From Solenopsis invicta (Eukaryota > Arthropoda > Insecta > Hymenoptera > Formicidae), in NCBI RefSeq assembly GCF_016802725.1, contig NC_052672.1, forward strand, positions 4,709,249 through 4,773,248: a stretch of 64,000 nucleotides of DNA, given 5' to 3'. Both the position numbers and the translations under genes were made by a program. Under the pieces are notes generated by a model, which was given only the letters and a program-made list of their open reading frames with translations, was not told the origin of the DNA and did no database searches. Every line of letters starts with the position of its first letter. Position 1 is the first letter of the stretch. Of this stretch, positions 46,474 to 57,800 are shown piece by piece.

Positions 46474-47690
46474 GGTTCTGTGTACAAAAAAATATTTTTT
46501 CTACAGTTCTCAACATACTAAAGCGCCTTCCGAAGAGTTGCGGTCGATTCCGATATTAGTTAATCAACAAAAAATTAATAACTTCCGAAAAAGCCAATTC
46601 TCCGCATATATAGATGAGATGCTGGTCTTTTTCGAAGAGTCCTGTGTACGAAAAAATATTTTTCCTACAGTTCTCAACATATTAAAGCGCCTTCCAAAGA
46701 GTTGCGGTCGATTCCGATGTTAGTCAATCAACAAAAAATTAATAACTTCCGAAAAAAGCCAATATTCCGCATATATAGGTGAGATGCTGGTCTTTTTCGA
46801 AGAGTTCTGTGTACGAAAAAATATTTTTCCTACAGTTCTCAACATATTAAAGAGCCTTCCGAAGAGTTGCATTTGATTCCGATATTAGTTGATCAACAAA
46901 AAATTAATAACTTCCGAAAAAGCCGATTTTCCGCAGCTATAGGTGCAATGCTGGTTTCTTTCGAAGAGTTCTGTGTACAAAAAAATATTTTTCCTGTAGT
47001 TTAGAACGTAATCAAGGTCCTTCTAAAAAATTCCGTTCGATTCAATTGTTTATTAATTAAAAAAAAATATCTTCCGTGAAAGTCGTATATTCCTATATTT
47101 TAAAAATTCTAAAAATATAACAAGAAAAATTAAAAAACAAAAATCCTCAAAAAATTAAAAAAAGAAAATGGAACCATAATCTCGTCACGTCCACGTCATT
47201 GATTCCGGGTTACGCTGAGAACGAGAAAAGCCAGTGTAACAGTACATTTGCCAATATACATATAACAAAATAAATAAATGCGGCTATATCAGGAAATAAA
47301 AATTATTTAACAAATAATTAATGTTGCCGAACTCTATGAAACATTGTTAAAAAAGTTAGACCTACAGGAAAAATATTTTTTTATGCACAGAACTCTAAAC
47401 AACCGATCAGCGTCTCATCCATATACGCGAATATACGTCTTTCGCGAAAGATAACAATTTTTTTCTAATTAATAAATAATTGAATCGACCGGAACTCTTT
47501 GGAAGGCGTTTAAATACGTTCAGAACTGGAGGAAAAATATTTTTTTGTACACACAACTCTATTATGTAATATTATAAAATCAATATTTTATAATAATTTT
47601 TTTTTAATTAAATAAACTATGTTAAACGCTAGAACTCTTTCTAGAACTCATCTAGAACTATAGATCTTTGACAGTCTTATAAGAACTGTG
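46474..47690. mobile_element. Degraded relative of the 28928-34544 foldback element
   Basis: About 3.5 units of the same 164-bp repeat (GTTCTGTGTACAAAAAAATA, CTACAGTTCTCAACATA, CCGAAGAGTTGCGGTCGATT) run forward to 47040. A 280-bp spacer follows, then one inverted unit (47340-47560) and the inner part of the terminal repeat (AACTATGTTAAACGCTAGAA, CATCTAGAACTATAGATCTT). The left terminal repeat and the outer right end with the hairpin are missing. Divergence between units is much higher than in the intact element, so this is an older insertion. Confidence 0.8.
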
Positions 47691-48004
47691 TCTGAAGTTT
47701 ACCGAGACAAAATTTTCATTATATTTTCTAAAACATTAAAATATGATTTGTCTAATAATTTTGTGTATCTTTTATAAGATTAATGCTTTACTTTTTTTGT
47801 TCTTAATATATATCATTTTAGAAATTAGTCTTTTCTTTTTTTTGGGGGTTTATTAGTTTCCTTATCTAATAATTAACGCATTATCTCAATTAAAATGATG
47901 CTTAAACCGTAATATGTGCTCAATGACAACAGATTATTAGAGGTCAACAGATTGCTTATCTGAACCTAATTTAATGTTGTTCTTAAGATTCCTCAGTAAG
48001 GGGG

Positions 48005-48200
48005 TCATACTAAAATATTGACGTCATAAACGAGAAATCACATGTAAAAGTTTCTTGCGTATTAATCTTATTTACCATTTATAAATAAAACAGTTTTAGA
48101 TAAAATAAAATAACAAGATCACTGTAAAATACTTGTAAAAAATGGACCTTTTTCCCTGTAACAGTCAATAAATAATCGTAAAAAAAGTTTGGAATAAAAA
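48005..48200 (+). mobile_element. TTAA MITE family, truncated fragment
   Basis: TTGACGTCATAAACGAGAAATC through ACCATTTATAAATAAAACAG to AACAGTCAATAAATAATCGT matches the left half of copy 1. Both ends are lost. Confidence 0.6.
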
Positions 48201-48479
48201 TTAAAAATTAAAAAATCGAAAAGCAATATTAAAAACAAAAACTATGAACTAAAAAAGATTGCTTTAATCATTTTATTATAACAAATAATTATTAAATTAA
48301 ATAAATAAAACTATAAACTAAAGCAAATACAAATACTTGACATTTCAAATTTTATTTATATCTTTAGCTCATTATGTACTAATTAAAGAATTTACACTTT
48401 ATTTAATGAAATACTTTTTACTTTTATATTCAACAATAAATTATACTTAATAATAGATATATTATATCAACGTTATATC

Positions 48480-48700
48480 AATCAATGTATCAACATCGCT
48501 ATACACAGAGCACAGTCATAAAGCTTGAGGTCGACGGACACGCAACGCCTCTCTTTATTAGTGCAAACGACTCCACCCTGGCGATCAACTCGGCGACCGA
48601 ACATTCATCCGCGTATTAGTCATACAACACGATAATTCAATATAAGTTGATTAAATAATTACAATTACTATTTATTATTGCCTTACGGAATAAAAACACA
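48480..48700. other. Unassigned GC-richer patch
   Basis: About 48500-48620 is more GC-rich than its flanks and contains GTCGACGGACACGCAACGCC and GGCGATCAACTCGGCGACCG. No open frame or splice structure was recognised; it could be a promoter or repeat fragment. Confidence 0.25.
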
Positions 48701-48705
48701 CTACC

Positions 48706-49341
48706 TTAAGGCTCCTGGCACCTCAGCCGAGAACTCTGCGTTGACGATAGCGACATTCCGTCATAGACAAAATTACTTCTAATAGACGTGAAACGTGACA
48801 GATTGACGATGAAATGTTGTCGTGCATGTCATTTTGTTATTATGTGTTTTATTGTGAAAATATGACTTGTCCCGTATTTATCAAATTCGTAAAAATGGGC
48901 TGCAAGTAAACTTTCTTTGAATTTTATACATAAAAGCACATTTTTCACTCCTTTCAATAGCTATCCGTGTGTTTTCCTGTCTGATTAAGCATCACTTAAG
49001 TCATTTTCCGTGTTTTTTTACGACTATTTACTGACTGTTAAAATTGGCTTGTAATAGCCATAACCGTAAGAAATTGGCCAATCATGATTTATAGAAGAAT
49101 AGTCGACTATGATTGGTGAATTTCTTATAGTAACGGCTATCATAAACCAACCCTTAGGCGAAAAAGGGATAGTCTTTACCCATTTTTACAAGTGTTTTAA
49201 ACTGATCTGATTAGTCTGTTTTATCCAAATTGTTTTTATTTATAAATGGCACGTCGGACAAAATTACGTGTTATTCACGCAATTTCACGCTTCTGACGTC
49301 ATGACTTCAATATGGCCGCGGCGAATAGCCAGCAGTCTTAA
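48706..49341 (-). mobile_element. TTAA-flanked MITE, copy 3, with nested insertion
   Basis: Starts TTAAGGCTCCTGG, then CTCAGCCGAGAACTCTGCGT, GATAGCGACATTCCGTC and ATGACTTGTC; ends AGCAGTCTTAA. TTAA is present at both borders. Same family and orientation as copy 2. A 113-bp element is inserted at 49041. Confidence 0.72.
49041..49153. mobile_element. 113-bp MITE nested in TTAA MITE copy 3 (TTA duplication)
   Basis: Relative to copy 2, the sequence between CTGACTGTTA and GGCGAAAAAGG is interrupted. The insert's arms (GGCTTGTAATAGCCATAACC...AAGAAATTGGCCAATCATGA and TATGATTGGTGAATTTCTTA...GGCTATCATAAACCAACC) are inverted repeats of about 45 bp. TTA is present at both junctions (49038-49040 and 49154-49156), giving a direct relative dating of the two insertions. 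Confidence 0.8.
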
Positions 49342-51608
49342 ATTAATGAACACGTTGTATAAATTAATATACTTTGATGAGATTAAACGGAAGTCAATGG
49401 AGTCTATCTCATAATTTATAAGAAATCTTTTCTCACCAACAATCCAACATTTGCTATTTAAAATTCACGATTAAAAATATATGTTTTCAGATACTACATT
49501 GTCTAAATTTACATTAAAAATAACTTTTATAATAAAAATAAGGTAAATCTTTTGTTTTCAATTTTCCTTTAGTTTATCGACGCATTTTTGCATGAAGCAA
49601 AGGAATCTGGCAAAAAAAGAAACAAAGTGACGGTATTGAAAATCTATAAAATAAGAAGTACGTTTTTATTGTAAGATATTTATTAACAATGCTTTACAAG
49701 ATCCTATTCGTACCGCATGTACGAATACAATTTACCATAAGAACTAATAAATTCACATATTTATCAATTGTTCACCTTCAACATAGTATTATGTACATAA
49801 CTTCTTTGTTTAAATCATCTCTACAATCACGTTTCTGAAAGATGAGGGGGTCTTACAAATTGTCAACGCTACATTCTCTGAGTGGTGTTATATGTATTAT
49901 CAAGCGCGCTATACTCGACGTACTAGCTTATTCTGCAGTTTGTTTAAAAAAATTGCAATATTGTAAAAAATGTACACACATTCTTAAGTGATTCGTCATT
50001 TCGCTTGTAACATTCTTCTCCCAGCACATCATACAGTATAAACTTACAAATTAATGTTTAGCGTTCCGAGGTATCTGTGTAATCAAATAAATCTTTTTAG
50101 TCAATTGCTTAGAAAATTATGAATTGGTGCTTTTTACTTAGTGACGCAAATTGATACAAGTATCGTTCTGTCTTTTTTAGAATTTAATGAGTAATAAAAA
50201 CAGAATAACACAGGACTTGTGTCATTAAATGAAAAGCACCCAATCTTAAAATAGTTTACACATTATGTAAAAAGTACATTATTTATAATATTAAATATTA
50301 TAATATCAAGTACACTTTTTAAACAACTATCCTTTATTAATATTCTTAAGTGTAAAAAAACACCTGATTTTTAACCGTACTTTTTAATTGCTGCAATAAA
50401 AATTTAGTTTGCAATGGAATATACAAAAGACAAACAAATATTATACCTTTAATATTTGTTACGTCTGCATGTGCCATTCAAAAAAAGAAAAATACATTAT
50501 CAAAATATAATTGAAACAGACACAGGTACCTCAGAATGTATAAATCTGTACCAAAAGTTTCCTCCGTGAACAAACAATTTTAATTCGTACAAATTTAATC
50601 TGTTCATAGAAAATGTAATTAAAAAGTAGCCGACTGGTCAGCAGACCATAAATTTTTGCGATATAAAATACTCTTTCTCAGGAAATAGGGAATATTTTTC
50701 TCTTCACTCAGTTCTTTCTATAATCATTCGGAACAATTGGCGTATACATAGTCGTAAAATTATAATTTATGTACTACATATGCGCATCTTGTGCACGTAT
50801 GAATGAATGTAGTGTACTCTAACAAATGTAATTGTCTAGCAGCTAAATCAAAATTTCATGTTACATCACAGTCTGCAATTTGTTACGTGCTTGATACAGT
50901 CGATTGGAAGTAGATGCCTGCCTGTCCTAGACCATTTTCTAAGATATATTCAATATAAATATATGTATAATTAATTCTTTCCCCTATAAAATTATTTTAT
51001 TATTGTTTCATATTATTTAATAGTAATTAAATATATGTAATTATTATTTGATATAAAATAAAGAAAAAAGACATAAAGAAAATAAAATGTTGAGTATTTA
51101 AAGTTTTTAGAAAAAAATCTACAATCTTTCAGATATTGAAAGATTATATTTCTTTGACAAATTTCAAAACATGGTCCAGAATATATCATTCGACATTCAA
51201 AGCTATAATGTAACAAAAAATGCTATCTCAAATTAAAATGCTGATATTTTCTGTATAATATAAGATGTAAGATGATCGAATACATTTTGCCATACAAAGC
51301 CTAATATTACAAACAATTGCTATCCAATTATTTAGATGCGACGCTTCATTATAAAATGAATCATAACTTCAAGATTGATGAAAAAAAAAAATTCTTTTTC
51401 GATCGTAAAACCTGTTACCTATTTTTTTATTAAAAACATATAATAGATAATTTGATGTTCTACGCTTGTGTCACAAAAAAGATGGAAAACAAAAGCTTTA
51501 AATTATCAAATCGGTAAAATTGATTTGATATGTAATGATGCAATTACGACACAAGGAAGAGATTATCAATATGAATAGTATTTTACCTGTTTAATAATTA
51601 ATGATTTC
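49342..51608. other. Probable PDK 3' flank / long 3' UTR region
   Basis: No gene is recognised. On the minus strand AATAAA motifs occur near 49667 and 49680, about 2 kb beyond the PDK stop, and could end a long 3' UTR. The frame 51013-51216 is AT-rich noise. Confidence 0.35.
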
Positions 51609-51838
51609 TCACAAATATTGTAAAGGATATTCCTTCGATATTTGTCCTGGCTTTAAATACAGATCTAGTTTTCCTATTAAAGCATCTTGTGGTATACGCG
51701 GACAGAAAATTTTTTGGTGCTCTCTAAAAAAGAAATAAGTCAGCATTTTAGAAAAAGAAGAATTAGCAATGGTACTTCGTACTATTATACATATACTACT
51801 CACCCAATCGTTTTCGGATCCGCATCCTTCGCGTTCTG
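51609..51838 (-). other. In-frame spliced extension after the PDK TAG stop
   Basis: Directly after the TAG (51839-51841) the frame continues for 11 codons plus two bases to a consensus donor (GTGAGT, below 51804). A 80-bp intron ends in a strong acceptor (pyrimidine tract, TTTTTTAG). The next segment, 51609-51723, continues in the matching phase for 37 residues (KIFCPRIPQDALIGK, LDLYLKPGQISKEYPLQYL) to TGA. This would add 49 residues by stop readthrough. Alternatively it is a 3' UTR intron, or part of another isoform that avoids the TAG. Confidence 0.45.
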
Positions 51839-54800
51839 CTATAAATGAGTGATTTCCATTCCATGAGGCAGTCTATGGCCTTGAGCGTGACTCATGCTAA
51901 GTTGCCTTGTCGCCATCCCACCACCACACTGACTGCTCCAATCCGCAATGGGTACTGGTGTGCGGTAGAATTTTGACGAGGTTTTATTAAATATTGGTAA
52001 TAGCTCGTTTGCCTCGGTGGATAATGCCTGAAGATAAAAATTTGCAGTTAGAATATTACTAATAAAACGTAACAAAAACAAAATTATGATACATTCCCTT
52101 GTAGAAAAATACTACTGAGCACTAGTAATGCGCAGTAGTATTTTGAGGCACTACTGCACCACTATATTACTGCACTGCAATACTGCAACATTATTACACT
52201 GCTGTAGTGCAGTAGTGTTCAGTAATGTTAGTAGTATTTTTGCATTTAATTTTGAATTTTTGACAAATTTGTATTCAGCGACCTCAAAAATCCCCAGATA
52301 GTGATTTTGAAGTATTATTACGCAAAATTTTATGCAAATAAATTTAATTTCTAAAAACAAGTTTTCAACATATATTTATTAATAACAAATTATTTATTTA
52401 AAATATGATTCTAAAACTTAAAAATATTAGAGGAAACCTTTAGCAATCAAGTAATATCAAACATGCTAAAGGAATACGTGAAACAATTGATTCATTGATA
52501 AAATAAGCTTGGATGTAGGTGTAGTTCCCAGAGCAAAGGATTAAGTGTCATGTCCAAATGTTGAAAGTAAACTCTTAAATACTCAGCATTAACACAAATT
52601 TTAGTATAAACATTCAGTCAATGAGAAGAGTACACATTCAATCTTTTAATGTATACATTCAATTTTAAGTAATTAATCTTTGTATGTACACACTCATTGT
52701 TTAAATGTAAATTGCGTACACTTAATCTGCAGTATAAACACTCAAAATTTGAGTATTTTTTTCGTAAGAGTTTTTTCATAATATGTTTAAAATATTGGAA
52801 CATTAAAATGTACAAAATTATTAAAATCATATTGCATATCTGTATTTTAGAAATGTTTCTTAACTATATTGCAATATGCAAGATCTCAGCAAACAAAAAT
52901 AAATTTAAATGAATTGAAAATTACATTTATTTTAATTTATCTGAATTTGCGCTTTAGAGTCCCAGAGTATTTTGCACCTAAATGGACCATTAAAATGCAA
53001 AATGCGCTATTCGCATCATTCCGGATAGATTCATGTCCCAACTATATTATTTTTAGATTCAAATGAATTAAAATACGAAATGAGTTATTCATTATAATAA
53101 TACTTTTCTTTAGATGTATTCTTAGAAATTGTCGATAGATTTAAAACATTACCTTCAAATATATAATAGCGTCTGTTCCGTAACCCTCACAGCTGAGCAA
53201 TACGATGTCACCGTGCAGATACCTGGCGTACAATCGAGATAATGGCAGACCGTAGCCGTATCCTGCAAGTGGTACCGTATGAGCATCAGATTTGCTCGGC
53301 TGTGGAGCGGTGCTGTACATGTACTTAAATAAATGGTCCGTTTGTGAACGAGGAATGCCGCCACCTCTATCAGATATCTAAAATAGACAAGAGGCGATAA
53401 TAATTTATTACAATCTAATCATGAATTCTAAGAATTGGACCACTGAAGAAATTCCTACCTTCACGCAAATGTCTTCTTTACCGCGCACTAGCAAAACCTC
53501 AAGTGGTGGATAATTATCTGAGTCAGTCCCATGGTGTTCCATCACGGCTCTCATGCTGTTTTTGAAGAGCTCGAATAGCATATGATACAAATGGCTCGGT
53601 ACATAAATAATCCTAATCTCACTACTACATTCAAGTTCTGGAAAGACAAATTATGCAACAGTTATCATCAAAATAAGACCATCCGTGTGAATAAGACAAT
53701 TAAAGAAGCATTCTAAACGGTCGGAGTTGGATCTTAGTACTTAATATTTCTTGTGTATTTAAAAAGAAAGCGAACTATTATCCTAGCTGATAACTTTTCA
53801 ATAACATCAGTATTATTAAATTAATTATCAACTTAATTCTTCCCGAATAGGTTCTCACGTTAAAGTGGTGGAGGAGCTTACAATTATTATTGAGTGCAAC
53901 TAACAAAGACGAAACCCCAAGCTAAGCAATGATTGCATAGCGCAAGGGGACTTGCGTAATGAATAATCACCTATTCCGGGTGACTACAATAGAGCAGATG
54001 AAAAAAACTCAAATTTAAATAAACTAAAGTTCCTGAATAATTCTACTAAAGGTCTAGTTGCGGATTTTCAAAATAAAAACTCAGAAAATAAGGACTTTCA
54101 TTGCGATTGTAGAAATACAATTTTCATGCCATATAGTTCAGCTGCGAAAACATCATCATCATTTAACTGAGACTCAATTTATCCATTGATAAATATATAA
54201 AAGTGCTAGCTAAACAGTTTATATGCTTTTTATGACTCCAAAGATCTATTACCCCAAAGAAATTAAGAAGTTAATAGCATAGATAGGAGAGAGGAGACTA
54301 AAATTACTTCTGAGTTGTGAATGCAAACTCACACCATGTACGTACGCTGGTGGAACTTTAATATCAACTTAAGTAGAAAAGACAACTTTGTTTTGCATGC
54401 CAGTCTAATCATCATAAATAGAGACTCAGGACTCACCTTTATAGGCTGTAAAAAAACAACAGATCCTAAGAACGCATAATACGAAAATCTGAAAACCTTC
54501 CGGGCTTGAATCACAAATTCGATTTATCCTTATACATTAGGAAGAATAGAAATGGCGTCGCAACCTTAAATAGGTTATAAGGCAAATCTAGAATCTAGTC
54601 TAAAAAGACCAACTTTAACATCAAGAATAATTTCTAAGTAACACTGAAAAAGAGACCTACAAAACAAATTATTGTTCATTAAAATCGCGCGAAGTACTCT
54701 TTGACCAAAGTTTCATGATGGAATAAAGAACTTTCAAAACACAGGTTGGAGATTAGAAAGTTATTCAATAGGGCAAAAAGAAAAAAAAATAACATCAAAT

Positions 54801-57800
54801 TTGAACGCTTTTAAGGATTTATAACGCCATTATAACGGCGATAAAGATCGCCAAAAGAGAAAAGATTACTGGAAAAATATTGAGTGTTTCTAAAGCATTT
54901 AGGCTCAGTAAGATCCTTAACAAGAATAGCTTCTCTTATTTAAATTGCCTTAAATTTTTTAATAAAAATTATACAGGATCAATGGATGAATTTTTGAAGT
55001 ACTAACACAATGTTCGAACTCTGCCACAAACACCCTTTTATATTAAAACAAGATAAAAATCTTAAAAAAATTACAGCTGCTAAAAGTTTTAAAAATATAT
55101 GAAATAGCCAAGACTAGCGCAAACTAAAATTTCTAATTAATTCTAATGTGGTCTGTTTAGTGCGGTTATTATGAGTAACACCAATCATAAAGAAAGCTAT
55201 GGATAAGCTGGCCACGGTTTTCCAAGCCGAGGTGCCTATCCTTAGATGCTTAGAATTTTTACTAACAAAAGAGAGAAGCAGGAACTGTATTTACATCTGC
55301 TCGAACTACAGAGCAAATGTACTGAAGCGCTTGCTAAATAAGTCTCCATAGACTCATCTGCAATTTGTGACTATATGAAAGCGCTGGCAAGATTAGGAAA
55401 GTCAAACAACATAATTTTAGCGGATTTCTAGACACCAGGGCACTCTTGACAGTGAAAGACAGATGATGGGCTGACAAAGCCGCGAGACCTGGTTGAACAA
55501 ACTGTAGGTATCCCTTTTGCCATAGAAAAAAAATCAAAAATTGGTTAAAACAAGAGCACCGGAGCTCCTGGAAAACAGCAAGCGGCTGCCTAATAATCCA
55601 AATAGCTGACAAGTAACCCCACGTCAAACAAAATAAAAAAACTGGTGATAAACAGAGATAGACTGAGACCTTCTTAAGAATCATAAGACCCTCACACCTA
55701 TATAATCTCAAATTTGTCGAACATATGGATACAGACTATGAGAAAAAGAGAATAAAATTAGCCTACATATTTTATAACATTGCACTCATTTGTAAAAAAT
55801 ACAGATCCTGGGACTACATGTTTCTTAAACTTAAGAATCTGGTGGAAAACAGGATAAACAGTCTTATAGTCTTGATGTACCTATATTACTGGGCTAAAAT
55901 GAACAAGCTAACTTCAAAAACCAATGGGAAAATCATAGAAAAATTTTACAAATTTAAGTAATGTTAGGAACTAATGTCACCTGCTTCTTCATAATAATAT
56001 TATTATACTGTTACTAATATTGTGACATTAGTAGTAGTATAATAGTATTTAGTTTAAAATTGTGTTTCAAAATTAAAAGTATTCGGCGCATAGCTGGAAA
56101 AACTGGAAAATGTATGTAAATTTACAATATAAAATATTAAATATTAAAATCTAGCTTTGACGTTTAGAACAATTCTCTCTATTTAATAGAATTATTGAGG
56201 GCACTTTGAAGAATAACTTGGTTTAATATTAAACAACAGTTTTAAGGTATTTTATTTTTCAACATAATTTCCTCGAAATTCAATGCATTTCTCTCAATGT
56301 TTCTCACATTTTTCGATTCTCTTCCGAAATGAAGTTTCTTTGTTTTCAAAATAGTTTTTTTTTTTATGACACTATTGTTTCTTCTTTCAAGCCAAATCTC
56401 TTTTTGATCAGAAAAATTTTGAGTTAAGAGAACAAATAAAAATTCAAGCTAAATCAAATAAATATAGTGAATGCAGCAAAATGTCAAACAATCCATTTTC
56501 TTAATGCTGCAACGCTTTAATGCACCAGTGCATTGTGCATAGTGAAACAACACCTTTTTCTTGGTTATTCCGCAATCGCTATCTTTAATTTTTCTAAAAA
56601 TGCTCCGTAGTATTTGCCAGTAATGATTTTTCTCTTTTTCAAGGTAGTCAATCAGAAAAATTTTTTTCGTATCTCAAACTAAGGTCACCATCTTTCCAGC
56701 TGACGGTTTTAGCTTTTTTCGAAACTTTTCGAAAAACCTTTTCGTTTCATCTATTGTTTAGACTGTGCTTTTTATTTACATGTGTAATGGCGAATCAAAG
56801 TTTCATTCATAATCGTAAACGAAATCCGTTAAATTATTCTTAAACACCTCCAAATAGTTGATTGATGTTCGCACATAAACTCGCTTTTACTCTTCTATAA
56901 ACAAATGTGGCACTCATTTTGCGGAATTTTTTTCATATTTATTGTGCAAAATAAAATAAATTTACATAGTTGAGATGGCTTTTGCTATTTCGTACACTTT
57001 CATTTACTTGACAAAACCATATCATGGACATTATCGATAGTTACTGGCGTGACAACTGTTATCGAACTTCCAGAACACAATGCATCTTCACTGCTTGTTT
57101 TGTCACATTTGAATTCGTTTATCCGAAGTCAAATTTTTTCATGAATTTCTTTCTGTTTTCTCTTTCAAAAAGAAAAAATAATTGAATCACCTCGAATTTC
57201 AATTTTATCCATTTTACACTATCACTCAAAATGCTTGTATTGAAATAACTGGCAAATAAAAAATTAATGGCAAAATGATTTGAAACTTCGTAAAGGTTAT
57301 TGAAAGGAAGAGAATTACACATATAACCACATATACAGTTGTTGTTCATGAATATCCAAGTTATTCTTCAAACCATTTTTGTATTTATCATTTTTTATAA
57401 CCTTTATTATTAGGAGAACTAAAAAATAATATCATTTTTATAAATGATGTACACAATATGTAGTTGTGTTCATATAATTACTTATTTAATAATGTATACT
57501 TGTCATAATTTTCTATGATATCACATATTTATTAATTCTTTAATTCCTTTCTCAAAGAAGCTAACTTGCTCCGATTCGAAAAATATGGAGTTTCAAACAT
57601 AATTTGCTGTTACAGAATTTTTTCTTCATAAGAAATACTCCAATAATTAAAAAAAGTAATAGCTCAATGGGACGAATACGGTGCATAAGAGAGATATTTT
57701 TTACCCTAATTCTTCAATTCTTTGTTCCGCCTGTTTTGCTATATGTGGTCGGATATTGTCATGTTACAGAATCAAAATCAGTTAACTTCTTCAAAAAAGA

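Noticed and set aside
55334..55711. Minus-strand 125-codon membrane-like protein
   Set aside because: It is the antisense shadow of the plus-strand LINE RNase H relic.
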